Source: Acidiferrobacterales bacterium
GTDB taxonomy: Bacteria; Pseudomonadota; Gammaproteobacteria; Acidiferrobacterales; JAJDNE01
Direction: 5' to 3'
NCBI GenBank assembly: GCA_022340825.1
Contig: JAJDNE010000012.1
Span: 1 to 47,530, forward strand
Length of the DNA stretch: 47,530 nt
This document shows positions 17,363-25,793 of this stretch, piece after piece. Below the pieces are notes generated by a model that was given only the letters and a program-made list of their open reading frames with translations, did no database searches and was not told the DNA's origin. The translations under genes were made by a program, and so were the position numbers. Numbering within the stretch: the stretch's first letter is position 1; each line of letters opens with the position of its first letter.

Positions 17363-17761
17363 TTACATGCTCGGCGTCTGATCCCTTTCACTATGGTTGT
17401 TCTCGAAGCGGTTCTGGCAATCTACGCAGCGAGCCGCTGCAGGAGATGCCTCGAGCCGCTGGATCTCAATGGCGTCGCCACAGTCAATGCAGCGGCCATA
17501 GCCAGCACCACGCATTCGCAGCAATGCCAGCTCGATATCCTTTAGCTCTGCAACCTCTCTGCTTATGACGGCGATATCGAGATCGGCCACCATATCAGCG
17601 ACGGATTCTTCCGCACTGTCATGCACCTGCCCGGACAATTCGACAAGATTGTCGTGGCCTTCGTTCTTCAGGACGCCGGCAATGTCATTCCACAGGAGCT
17701 CCTGACGTTCGCGAAGCTGTGCCTCGAATTTTTGCAGTTGTGTTTTGTCCAGATCGACCAT
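17363..17761 (-). CDS. DksA/TraR-type C4 zinc-finger protein
   Basis: This 132-residue protein has an N-terminal coiled-coil (about 5-80) and a C-terminal four-cysteine finger: CIDC and CVDC around residues 96-117, separated by GDAIEIQRLEASPAAAR. This is the DksA/TraR architecture, which binds the RNA polymerase secondary channel. The coiled-coil tip lacks an obvious DksA-type paired aspartate turn, and the protein is shorter than DksA (about 150), so I call it DksA-like. AGAGGAAACC precedes the ATG. It begins 20 bases after moeA on the same strand and is probably co-transcribed with it. Confidence 0.85.
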   Translation of the reverse strand: MVDLDKTQLQKFEAQLRERQELLWNDIAGVLKNEGHDNLVELSGQVHDSAEESVADMVADLDIAVISREVAELKDIELALLRMRGAGYGRCIDCGDAIEIQRLEASPAAARCVDCQNRFENNHSERDQTPSM

Positions 17762-17781
17762 GGTTTCCTCTTTTCGAGTGT

Positions 17782-18984
17782 TTAACTAATGTCTGTTGTT
17801 AACGGTATCACGGACAGCCTGTCGCCTGCAGCAAAGCCCTCGACATCATGCTCCAGGCGGATCAGGGCGTTGGTCTGGCGCAGGGTCCCGAGCATGTGCG
17901 AACCCTGACCGGGTAACGGCGTTACGCTGAGATTACCCTCCACGTTCTCCAGCCTGGCGCGCAGAAACTCGGTGCGGCCGGCATGACGCCGATAATCAGT
18001 TGTTGCACTGGCGCTTAGTACCAGCGGTGTCATTGATCCATGATGCCAGGCTGACAACGCCGGCCGAACAAACAGAAAGAAAGTTACCAGGCTCGAAACA
18101 GGGTTTCCCGGTAGACCGAAGAAGTGACAGTGCTCTCCAAGACGGCCAAAGGCCACCGGTTTGCCTGGCTTGATGCGTACCTTCCAGAAATTGATATCGC
18201 CGATCTCGGCAAACACCTGCTTGACCAGATCATATTCACCGACCGAGACACCGCCGCTGGAAACGACAAAATCGTAATCCACGGAATTCTGCAATAGCTC
18301 GCGCACTGCGTCCGGATCATCACGCACCGTTCCGCCATCAATGACATCGGCGCCCAACTGTTCGGCCATTAATAGCGTCGCCTGACGATTGGACTCGTAG
18401 ATCTGGCCGGGCTTTAACAGCGAGCCAGGTGCAACCAGCTCATCACCGGTGGCGACTACCAGTAGCCGGGGGCGCCGGAACACCGATACCCGGGAAACAC
18501 CTGCTGCCGCAAGCAAGGCGATATCATAAGCGCTGAGACGACGCCCGGTGTTGTAGAGTGGTTCCCCGAGCCGAAAATCCTGACCCCGGGTACGAATGTT
18601 TTGCCCGGGCTGCACCGTGTGCGGAAACACTATATCTTCGCCGTCGAATTTGATGTCCTCCTGGATGACCACGGCATCGGCGCCGGCAGGAAGCGGCGCA
18701 CCGGTAAAAATACGCATGGAGCTTTCCGGTAACAGGGTACCCGGCGCATCGCCGGCGCTGGACTCGCCAACCACCGGCAGACGAAAATTGGCGGCGACCA
18801 GTTGTTCAGTGCTGACGGCATAGCCGTCCATGGCGGAGTTATCAAACGCGGGATTATCGACACAGGCGTTTACCGTCTCGGCAAGATAACGCAGATGGGC
18901 TTGCGCCAGATCAACCGTTTCGGTTTCGCTGGCGGTTACCATGCCTTCGATAATTGCGGCTTGAGCTTCTTCCAGACTCAGCAT
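17782..18984 (-). CDS. moeA: Molybdopterin molybdenumtransferase MoeA
   Basis: MoeA inserts molybdate into adenylylated molybdopterin in the last step of molybdenum cofactor synthesis. The 400-residue protein shows the family landmarks in order: NPAFDNSAMDGYA near residue 45, GAPLPAGADAVVIQED, the VATGDEL strand, SSGGVSVGEYD and FGLPGNPVSS, then the C-terminal beta domain. The frame is open upstream to 19230, but that part would overlap moaB antisense and has no MoeA similarity. The ATG at 18984 gives the normal length. It is divergent from moaB-moaC by 120 bases. Confidence 0.96.
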   Translation of the reverse strand: MLSLEEAQAAIIEGMVTASETETVDLAQAHLRYLAETVNACVDNPAFDNSAMDGYAVSTEQLVAANFRLPVVGESSAGDAPGTLLPESSMRIFTGAPLPAGADAVVIQEDIKFDGEDIVFPHTVQPGQNIRTRGQDFRLGEPLYNTGRRLSAYDIALLAAAGVSRVSVFRRPRLLVVATGDELVAPGSLLKPGQIYESNRQATLLMAEQLGADVIDGGTVRDDPDAVRELLQNSVDYDFVVSSGGVSVGEYDLVKQVFAEIGDINFWKVRIKPGKPVAFGRLGEHCHFFGLPGNPVSSLVTFFLFVRPALSAWHHGSMTPLVLSASATTDYRRHAGRTEFLRARLENVEGNLSVTPLPGQGSHMLGTLRQTNALIRLEHDVEGFAAGDRLSVIPLTTDIS

Positions 18985-19104
18985 GTGAAATTTTCCGCCG
19001 GGATAGCTAAATGAATAATAAACGCATGGTAACATGGCCGACGCAGTCGAAAACGATACGGAACCGGCTCCAGCAATCGTGACAAGCACCAAGGGTAACC
19101 AGCC

Positions 19105-19629
19105 ATGAGCAAAGCCACCAGACCATTTACACCGCTGAATGTCGCCATTATGACAGCATCGGATACCCGCACCTTCGACAACGACACGTCCGGAGACCTG
19201 ATACAGGAGCGACTGGAAAGCGCCGGGCACAAGGTGGTCGAACGGAAGATACTGGCGGACGATATTGATGATGTCCGTGGACTGATCACACGCTGGGTCG
19301 AAGAAACGAATGTCGACACCATCATTACTACCGGCGGTACCGGTTTGACGCAGCGGGACATACTGCCGGAGGTAGTCGAGCCGATGTTTACCAAGACCAT
19401 TCCGGGTTTCGGTGAACTATTCCGCATGTTGTCCTATGACGACATCGGCACGTCAACCATCGAGTCGCGCGCCCTTGCCGGTGTCGCCGACGGCACCCTG
19501 GTGTTCTGCCTGCCAGGCTCTACCGGCGCCTGTAAACTGGGCATGGACCGGATCATCCTGCCACAAATTGACGCGACTACCCGGCCTTGCAACCTGGTTG
19601 CCCTGCTACCTCGAATTCGCCATGAGTAA
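19105..19629 (+). CDS. moaB: Molybdenum cofactor biosynthesis protein MoaB
   Basis: This 174-residue MoaB/MogA-type protein binds molybdopterin and is thought to adenylylate it ahead of metal insertion. Typical segments are [18 protein letters not shown] at the N-terminus, [18 protein letters not shown] in the middle and [15 protein letters not shown] near the end. It is followed by moaC with an 8-base overlap (CATGAGTAA), so the two are coupled. MoeA lies divergently upstream, so the shared 120-base gap probably holds both promoters. Confidence 0.95.
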   Translation: MSKATRPFTPLNVAIMTASDTRTFDNDTSGDLIQERLESAGHKVVERKILADDIDDVRGLITRWVEETNVDTIITTGGTGLTQRDILPEVVEPMFTKTIPGFGELFRMLSYDDIGTSTIESRALAGVADGTLVFCLPGSTGACKLGMDRIILPQIDATTRPCNLVALLPRIRHE

Positions 19630-20095
19630 ACTGACCCACTTTGGTGCCGAGGGCGAGGCACGCATGGTCGACGTTGGCGACAAGCCAATCACCCAACGCG
19701 AGGCAGTGGCCGCGGGTACAATTGTCATGCAACCCGAGACGCTGGCCCAGATCCGGGAGGGCGGGCACAAGAAAGGTGACGTACTCGGCATCGCCCGCAT
19801 TGCCGGCATTATGGCCGCAAAAAAGACCAGCGACCTGATCCCGCTTTGTCACCCGATCCCCATAACCGCGATCGACTTGTCGTTCGAAATTGATCAAGAC
19901 GCCCACGCGGTGCATTGCCAGGCGAGCGTGCAAACACGCGCTCAAACCGGCATCGAAATGGAGGCGCTTGTAGCGGTCAACACCGCTTTGTTAACGATTT
20001 ATGACATGTGCAAGGCGGTGGACCGCGGAATGATTCTCAACAACATACGGCTGCTAAAAAAATCTGGCGGAAAATCCGGCGACTGGCGTCGTTAG
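19622..20095 (+). CDS. moaC: Cyclic pyranopterin monophosphate synthase MoaC
   Basis: MoaC converts 3',8-cyclo-7,8-dihydro-GTP, made by MoaA, into cyclic pyranopterin monophosphate. The 157-residue protein carries [15 protein letters not shown] and [16 protein letters not shown], which include the active-site histidine and the aspartate-lysine region of the family. The frame is open upstream to 19412 inside moaB, but the ATG at 19622 matches the known N-terminus and overlaps the moaB stop by 8 bases. moaA, moaD and moaE are not in the window. Confidence 0.96.
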   Translation: MSKLTHFGAEGEARMVDVGDKPITQREAVAAGTIVMQPETLAQIREGGHKKGDVLGIARIAGIMAAKKTSDLIPLCHPIPITAIDLSFEIDQDAHAVHCQASVQTRAQTGIEMEALVAVNTALLTIYDMCKAVDRGMILNNIRLLKKSGGKSGDWRR

Positions 20096-20191
20096 GGAAT
20101 ATTACCACTTGAACCAGGCAGTCCGTGGTCTATATTTTCATAGATCGCAGTTGTCGCTGGATCACCATTACACTATGTCGGGGAAATTGAT

Positions 20192-20383
20192 ATGAAAAAG
20201 AATGTTGGACCTGTTGAAAGAATTATTCGCATGGGCGTGGGTGCCGCCATGCTGACCATGGCCTACTTCAACCAGGACAGCTGGCTCTTTTGGGTCGGAT
20301 TGATAGGTATCATGCCGATCGTTACGGGCATCATGCAGTGGTGTCCGGCGAATCTTGTCCTCGGCATCAAGATAGCGGAATAA
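20192..20383 (+). CDS. DUF2892 small membrane protein, copy 1
   Basis: This 63-residue protein begins with MKKNVGPVERIIR, followed by two hydrophobic helices (about 15-26 and 31-50) and a CPANLVLGI end. This is the standard DUF2892 pattern, found alone or fused to rhodanese domains as in YgaP. Function is unknown; an association with sulfur or redox metabolism is often suggested from context. The single cysteine in QWCP is conserved in copy 3, and a cysteine sits at the same place in the broken copy 2. Confidence 0.85.
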   Translation: MKKNVGPVERIIRMGVGAAMLTMAYFNQDSWLFWVGLIGIMPIVTGIMQWCPANLVLGIKIAE

Positions 20384-20434
20384 TAGATTCGCTGACGTTA
20401 ATACTGCAATCGTAAATCCCGCGCATGTTTGATC

Positions 20435-20641
20435 ATGCAACAAAACATCGGACCCGTTGAACGAACCCTACGAATCGCACTTGGCATTGGCTAGTTGGCG
20501 ATTGTGTATCTGGTTGAGACCAGGCTGCGCCGGTTCGGCCTGATCGGTGTTATACCGCTCGTCACCGGTTTACTGGGCCTGTGCCCAACCTACCTTGCAC
20601 TGGGTATAAAATTCGAGGAAGGCCCCGAATCGCATCAGTAG
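20435..20641 (+). pseudogene. DUF2892 copy 2, interrupted by an amber codon
   Basis: Reading from the ATG at 20435, the frame gives MQQNIGPVERTLRIALGIG, then TAG at 20492-20494. It continues in the same frame as LAIVYLVETRLRRFGLIGV and on through GLCPTYLALGIKF to a stop at 20639-20641. Aligned with copy 1, all landmarks agree without a gap, and the amber codon falls at residue 20 inside the first membrane helix. No frameshift is present. It is either a recent pseudogene, a sequencing error, or (least likely) a read-through gene. A terminator lies directly downstream. Confidence 0.8.
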
Positions 20642-20666
20642 ACCACCAAACCAACAGCCTCAACCC

Positions 20667-20699
20667 GAGGGGTGTGTGCGTTTCGCCACACCCCTTTTT
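20667..20699 (+). terminator. Intrinsic terminator after DUF2892 copy 2
   Basis: GGGGTGTG and GCG (20669-20680, one bulged T) pair with CGCCACACCCC (20684-20694) around a TTT loop, followed directly by TTTTT (20695-20699). It separates the first two DUF2892 copies from the third. Confidence 0.85.
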
Positions 20700-20768
20700 G
20701 ATTTGGGTCAAACCGGATTTCCGGTCTATCTGCTAGCATTTTTTCAGATAATTATAAGAGGAATTTTC

Positions 20769-20963
20769 ATGAAGCAGAATGTAGGTAGTGTCGACAAGGT
20801 AATCCGGGTCGTGTTGGGTGTGGCCCTGTTAAGCCTGATTTATTTTCTCGACGGGCCGGTCCGCTGGGTCGGGCTCGTGGGGGCAGTGCTGATTGTGACT
20901 GCCGCCATTAGCTGGTGCCCGATATTTGCCGTGCTCGGTCTCAGCAGCAACAAGGGTAAGTAA
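20769..20963 (+). CDS. DUF2892 small membrane protein, copy 3
   Basis: This 64-residue protein begins MKQNVGSVDKVIRVVLGV and has two hydrophobic helices and a SWCPIFAVLGL end, the same pattern as the two copies upstream. AGAGGA at 20757-20762 is six bases before the ATG at 20769, so the longer open frame from 20676 is not used. It lies between two intrinsic terminators, so it is its own transcription unit. The promoter should be in the 70 bases between 20699 and the start. Confidence 0.85.
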   Translation: MKQNVGSVDKVIRVVLGVALLSLIYFLDGPVRWVGLVGAVLIVTAAISWCPIFAVLGLSSNKGK

Positions 20964-20983
20964 GACAAGGTAGCCTCCTGATT

Positions 20984-21020
20984 AGCCACGCCAGTCTTTA
21001 CTGCTGGCGTGGCTTTTTAT
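20984..21020 (+). terminator. Intrinsic terminator after DUF2892 copy 3
   Basis: A perfect 11-bp stem, AGCCACGCCAG (20984-20994) with CTGGCGTGGCT (21004-21014), has a 9-base loop and runs straight into TTTTATT. This is a strong rho-independent terminator. Confidence 0.92.
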
Positions 21021-21155
21021 TGCCAGCGTGTGACGCTCCGGCAATACCGGATATTTGGTAGGTAATCCGTGCGATCTGAAGGCAAGCCGATTACAATTAG
21101 CGCCTCCGGGGCTGGATTTCCCAACAAACACGCAGAACAAAAAAGCTAACAAACG

Positions 21156-24100
21156 ATGGCAAAACTAAAGTTAGGTCTGCCTGGCTTCACCTACGAAGAC
21201 CTGTTTGAAATCGAAGGACTGACTCGAGTGGACCAGGCCTTCCTGGAAAAACTGGCCGCGGAAGACGCCACCGCGCATAAAAATCTTCTCGCGTACCGGC
21301 AGGGTAAGAAAGAGTTTACTGGCCAGGAAACCAGCGAACTACTCATCACCAGCGGCCGGGTGCTGGAAGATTTTATCGGTGAGTTCTTCGGTATCGGCAA
21401 GGCGCTGCAGAAATTGCGGCAGGAAACGGTAGCCGATGATCCCGTTTTCGAATTCAAGAAACTATTCGTTCTGCGTCGAGCTCGCCGGCGTCTGCTGAAA
21501 AACGATGTCGAGGAGAGTTTTGCCTACCTTGACGACTGGCTAACGCAGACCCTGCGCCAGGCTGGTCTCGGCAACGTGGACCGCGAACTCGCGATTGCCA
21601 GGTTTGGCCAGCGCCTGATGGAGGATGCCAAGACCTTCGAGCAGGAGATCGAGAGGCTCACGCGCTGGTGTATCCGGGCCATGACGACTCCGGAAGGCAA
21701 GCAAGCCGTCAGCGGCTGGGTAAGCTTCAAACTTCCGCAACCCGTTGACCATAACGCTTTAGTGCCAACCGAGCCGGTCAACGATGCCCGCCTCCATCGT
21801 GTCGCCCTGCCGCGCGCCATGCGTCGTCGGCGAGACGGCTTCAAGCTGACGGACCGCCGTATGAGCCAACGGCAGGTTCAGGCCGAAGTCGACTACTGCA
21901 TCTATTGCCACGATCACGATGGTGATTTCTGTTCCAAGGGATTCCCGGTCAAAAAGGGAGAGCCGGACAAGGGTATCAAGATCAATCCGCTAGGCGTCGA
22001 ACTTGTCGGTTGTCCGCTGGATGAAAAAATATCCGAGATGCACTGCCTGAAAAAGGAAGGGCGTTCGCTCGGTGCGCTGGCGATCATCATGGTCGACAAT
22101 CCCATGTGCCCGGCCACCGGCCACCGTATCTGCAACGACTGCATGAAAGCCTGCGTTTACCAGAAGCAGGATCCGGTAAATATTCCCGAAATCGAGACCC
22201 GGGCTCTCACCGACGTGCTGGCGCTGCCCTGGGGCGTCGAAATCTATGATTTACTGACACGATGGAATCCACTGCGTAAAACCCAGTATCTGCCAAAACC
22301 CTACAACGGCCTGAAGGTGCTGATCACCGGTATGGGGCCCGCCGGCTTTACCCTGGCCCATCATCTGACCATGGAAGGCTTTGCTGTCGTCGGTGTCGAT
22401 GGATTGAAAATCGAGCCCCTGTCGCGCGAGCTGATTGACCAGCCAATCGAAGATTACAAGAAGATCGAGGAAGAACTGGATACCCGCGTACTCGCCGGCT
22501 TCGGCGGCGTCGCCGAATACGGCATTACCGTGCGCTGGGACAAGAACTTCCTGCGCTTGCTCTATCTCAACATGATGCGCCGTCCGCATTTCCAGGTGTT
22601 TGGTGGTGTCCGCTTCGGCGGCACGCTCACAATCGAAGAAGCATGGGAACTTGGCTTTGACCACGTTGCCATTGCCGTGGGCGCGGGCCTGCCTCAGGCG
22701 CTACCGATTCCCGGCAGCCTTGCGCCGGGGATGCGTATGGCAGCCGATTTCCTGATGGCACTACAACTGACAGGCGCCGCCAAAAAGAGCTCGCTGGCAA
22801 ACCTGCAGATGCGACTGCCAGCGGTAGTCATTGGTGGTGGTCTTACTGGCATCGACGCGGCGACCGAGGCGCAGGCCTATTACATTACCCAGGTAGAGAA
22901 ACTGCTTGAACGCTATGAAACCTTGACTGCCACGCTTGGTCGAGAAGAAGTGAGGGAGCGGCTCGATGTCGCCTCGCTCGAAATTCTTGAAGAGTTTGTC
23001 GAACATGGGCGCGCGGTTCGCTACGAGCGCAAACGCGCAGCCGATGCCGGAGAAGCGCCCAACTTCCAGATGCTTGTGCAGCGCTGGGGTGGCGTTACCG
23101 TTGCCTACCGTCGACGCATGCAGGACTCGCCCGCATACAAACGCAACCATGAAGAAATTATCAAGGCCATGGAAGAAGGCATTTACTATGCCGAAGGCAT
23201 GTATCCCAAGGCCGCAAAACTGGATAAGCATGGCCAGGTCAAGTCGCTGCTGTGTGAGCGCATGGCACCGGATGGCGATGGCAACATGCAATTCAAGGGT
23301 GACCTGGTAGAACTGCCAGCGAAAACTGTGCTGGTCGCCACCGGCGCGAAACCTAACATCGCCTATTACTTTGAGCACCGCGGTACTTTCAACCTGGAGG
23401 GACAGAATTATCAGACCAATGTCTTCCAGAATGGAAAGCTGGAGCGGGTCGCGGTAGCGAAAAACTGCAAGGACCCGTCGTTTGGTGCGTTCACCTCCTA
23501 TGACCGCGACGACAAGCGCGTCAGTTTTATCGGCGACACGCACCCCGTCTTTAACGGCAACGTGGTCAAGGCCGTGGCCTCCGGTATGCGCATCTATCCG
23601 AAGATCGTCGAGACCTTTGGCAAGCGCGCCGATGCGAAAGGCAAGGAAGACGAATACCTGAAGTTCAATGCCAGCATGCGCTTCCTGCTGCAACCAAAGG
23701 TTCTGGAAGTCATACGCCACACACCGCACGTGGTCGAGCTGTTGCTGCACGCACCGCAGGCGGCCAAACGCTACCAGCCGGGTCAGATCTACCGACTGCA
23801 AAACTTTGAGGCCCTTGCGGCAGAGGTAGATGGTACCCGCCTGCAGACCGAGACGATTGCACTCACCGGCTCCCAGGTAGATAAAAACAAGGGCACCGTT
23901 TCCCTGATAGTTCGCGAGCGAGGTGCCAGCACCCGACTGTGCTCCACCTTGAAGGCGGGTGACCCGGTGGTGTTAATGGGCCCGGGTGGTAACGCCACCC
24001 AGATCCCGATCGGCAAGACCATTCTGGTAATCGGGGACTGGTTGGCAGCGGCGGCCATGCGCGCGCTCGGCCCCGCCTATAAGGCTTCCAACAACCGCGT

Positions 24101-24671
24101 CCTGTTTATCGTCACCTTCCCGCACGGCAAGGAAATCTTCTGTCAGGACGAGCTTGAGCAGTTGGCCGATGCCATCGTCTGGGTGACGCACGAAGGTCAC
24201 CCGATTGTGACCCGTCGCCAGCAGGACGTTTCCTTCACTGGAAAACTGGAAGATGTACTGGTGCGTTACGCTACCGGAAAATTGACCAATGGTGCGCCAC
24301 CGATCCCGCTCGATGAGGTAGACCATATCCACATCACTGCCGACAATCGCCTGCTGAGGGTGGTTCAGGATCTGCGCCGTGGCGCGCTAAAAGAGTATTT
24401 CGTAAAAGATCCGGTAGCCACCGGCTCAGTCTACAGCAGCATGCAGTGCATGCTTAAAGGCGTGTGCTCCCAGTGCCTGCAGTGGCAACTGGATCCCGAG
24501 ACGGGTCAGCGCACCAAGGCAGTGTTTGCCTGCTCATGGCAGGATGAGCCAATCGACCTGGTGGATTTAACCGCGCTCGACGAGCGCCTGTCACAGAACC
24601 GTTTGCAGGAACGGCTGGCCAATTTATGGCTGGACCATCTATTTGAAACGAAAAATGTAGATCGGGTCTGA
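21156..24671 (+). CDS. Giant iron-sulfur FAD/NAD(P) oxidoreductase, GltD-like plus PyrK/FNR-like
   Basis: This single 1171-residue polypeptide chains several redox modules. A helical N-terminal region (about 1-235) is followed by a cysteine-rich segment (Cys248, 251, 259, 286, 297, 318, 326, 329, 333; the last part reads ICNDCMKAC). That segment resembles the iron-sulfur N-terminus of glutamate synthase small subunits. A flavin Rossmann motif LITGMGPAGFTL (about 389-400) and a second dinucleotide motif VVIGGGLTGID follow. The C-terminal third resembles ferredoxin-reductase/PyrK proteins and ends with a likely cluster at Cys1098, 1104, 1107 and 1126. It probably passes electrons between NAD(P)H, flavin and an unknown partner. 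Substrate is not evident, and no dehydrogenase partner is adjacent. Confidence 0.8.
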   Translation: MAKLKLGLPGFTYEDLFEIEGLTRVDQAFLEKLAAEDATAHKNLLAYRQGKKEFTGQETSELLITSGRVLEDFIGEFFGIGKALQKLRQETVADDPVFEFKKLFVLRRARRRLLKNDVEESFAYLDDWLTQTLRQAGLGNVDRELAIARFGQRLMEDAKTFEQEIERLTRWCIRAMTTPEGKQAVSGWVSFKLPQPVDHNALVPTEPVNDARLHRVALPRAMRRRRDGFKLTDRRMSQRQVQAEVDYCIYCHDHDGDFCSKGFPVKKGEPDKGIKINPLGVELVGCPLDEKISEMHCLKKEGRSLGALAIIMVDNPMCPATGHRICNDCMKACVYQKQDPVNIPEIETRALTDVLALPWGVEIYDLLTRWNPLRKTQYLPKPYNGLKVLITGMGPAGFTLAHHLTMEGFAVVGVDGLKIEPLSRELIDQPIEDYKKIEEELDTRVLAGFGGVAEYGITVRWDKNFLRLLYLNMMRRPHFQVFGGVRFGGTLTIEEAWELGFDHVAIAVGAGLPQALPIPGSLAPGMRMAADFLMALQLTGAAKKSSLANLQMRLPAVVIGGGLTGIDAATEAQAYYITQVEKLLERYETLTATLGREEVRERLDVASLEILEEFVEHGRAVRYERKRAADAGEAPNFQMLVQRWGGVTVAYRRRMQDSPAYKRNHEEIIKAMEEGIYYAEGMYPKAAKLDKHGQVKSLLCERMAPDGDGNMQFKGDLVELPAKTVLVATGAKPNIAYYFEHRGTFNLEGQNYQTNVFQNGKLERVAVAKNCKDPSFGAFTSYDRDDKRVSFIGDTHPVFNGNVVKAVASGMRIYPKIVETFGKRADAKGKEDEYLKFNASMRFLLQPKVLEVIRHTPHVVELLLHAPQAAKRYQPGQIYRLQNFEALAAEVDGTRLQTETIALTGSQVDKNKGTVSLIVRERGASTRLCSTLKAGDPVVLMGPGGNATQIPIGKTILVIGDWLAAAAMRALGPAYKASNNRVLFIVTFPHGKEIFCQDELEQLADAIVWVTHEGHPIVTRRQQDVSFTGKLEDVLVRYATGKLTNGAPPIPLDEVDHIHITADNRLLRVVQDLRRGALKEYFVKDPVATGSVYSSMQCMLKGVCSQCLQWQLDPETGQRTKAVFACSWQDEPIDLVDLTALDERLSQNRLQERLANLWLDHLFETKNVDRV

Positions 24672-24676
24672 TGCTG

Positions 24677-24696
24677 CGACTGGATCCCGCCAGTCG
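24677..24696 (+). repeat. Hairpin after the flavoprotein gene
   Basis: CGACTGG (24677-24683) pairs with CCAGTCG (24690-24696) around a 6-base loop, a few bases after the stop codon. No T-run follows on the plus strand, so termination is possible but not shown. Confidence 0.35.
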
Positions 24697-24717
24697 AATC
24701 AAGCAAGCCTGGCGAAC

Positions 24718-25062
24718 CTACTTCAGGCGCAATTCCAGCTGATACATCTTCTGTAATGCTGTCGCGGCGGTCGTGTACTCGTTCTGCCGGGCATTGGCAC
24801 ACTGATTTATTTGCTCCACCGGCATCTCGTCAACGCTTTTTTCGATTGCGCCGCGAATCATTCTGACCTCGCTGCAAAAGCGATAGTTGTGCAGAATTTC
24901 CCTCGCTTCCTTGTTGTTTGCCTGCACCGCGGTCACGCACTTGCTGGCAGACTGCCCAAGCTGGATAAATGCATTCACGGACTCGCATTCATTGGCAAAA
25001 ACCGGCGCTGAGAAAAGCAGGGTCATGCCCATGGATACCGCTGGCATTAGATACGTCTTCAT
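24718..25062 (-). CDS. Small secreted protein of unknown function
   Basis: This 114-residue protein has a clear signal peptide (basic MKTYLMP, hydrophobic core, cleavage near VFA-NE). The mature part is helical, about 90 residues, with four cysteines (in NECES, SKCVT, RFCSE and NQCAN) that could form two disulfides in the periplasm. I recognise no family. It is convergent with the large flavoprotein gene and on the same strand as the GcvR-like gene upstream. Confidence 0.7.
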   Translation of the reverse strand: MKTYLMPAVSMGMTLLFSAPVFANECESVNAFIQLGQSASKCVTAVQANNKEAREILHNYRFCSEVRMIRGAIEKSVDEMPVEQINQCANARQNEYTTAATALQKMYQLELRLK

Positions 25063-25182
25063 TCAAACTCCCCTATAGGATCGAACTGGCATTTACTGTG
25101 TAGGTGCACGCATTCGCCAAATTTCTCCGAATGCGACTACCTATATACAAGGATCATGCCAAAGGAGGGTTCCTGTGAGAGG

Positions 25183-25728
25183 TTATCGACCTGCGGGATC
25201 CAGCGCCGCATCAAGATTGAGGTCGTCACAAAACTCTGCGAACTCGTCTCTCAGTTGTGCCAACGGTATGTCGGACGGTACGGCGACAGTCATCTTCAAG
25301 GAAAACATGGGGGTGCCGGTATGGGCCGCGGCGTAGCTGCCGGTATTCATTTCCTCGATATTTATATCCCGGCCAGAGAAAAAGTCTGCGACGTCGTGCA
25401 CGATGCCCGGGTGGTCCATGGATACCACATCCACTTCGTATGGAATCAACCCCAGTCCGCCGGCGCGGGACTCGGTACGTTTAGCAGTAATGCTCAAACC
25501 GAGTTTCTTTTCCAGCGACGGCAACTGCTGTTCAAGTTTGGCAACCGCATCCCAGGATCCCGATGCCATCAGGATCAGGGCAAATTCGCCGCCCAATACT
25601 GACATGCGACTGTCTTCGATATTGCACCCACAATCGAGTATTACCCGGGAGAGGTCATTAACGATGCCGGGGCGGTCATCGCCAAGCGCGGAAATAACAA
25701 AATAAGTAATGCTGGGGGAGTTTGCCAT
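25183..25728 (-). CDS. GcvR-like tandem ACT-domain protein
   Basis: This 181-residue protein has two ACT domains, about 8-80 (ISALGDDRPGIVNDLSRVILDCG) and 95-170 (VSMDHPGIVHDVADFF). The pattern matches GcvR, the accessory repressor that binds GcvA and responds to glycine in the glycine cleavage operon of enterics. Neither gcvA nor gcvTHP is nearby, so the target here is inferred only from family. ACT domains bind amino acids at their interface. The DRPGI and DHPGI ligand-loop motifs are intact in both copies. Confidence 0.85.
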   Translation of the reverse strand: MANSPSITYFVISALGDDRPGIVNDLSRVILDCGCNIEDSRMSVLGGEFALILMASGSWDAVAKLEQQLPSLEKKLGLSITAKRTESRAGGLGLIPYEVDVVSMDHPGIVHDVADFFSGRDINIEEMNTGSYAAAHTGTPMFSLKMTVAVPSDIPLAQLRDEFAEFCDDLNLDAALDPAGR

Positions 25729-25793
25729 GTCAGTTCATCGAATCTCGCTGTCTGGATTTTGACGCGCTTTTTAGCACATTGCTCCTACGAATG

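Noticed and set aside
18985-19230. N-terminal extension of moeA
   Set aside because: It has no MoeA similarity and runs antisense over the start of moaB; the ATG at 18984 gives the normal family length.
22761-23801. Long minus-strand open frame of 346 codons
   Set aside because: It is fully antisense to the large flavoprotein, whose motifs are clear; the frame has no domain pattern.
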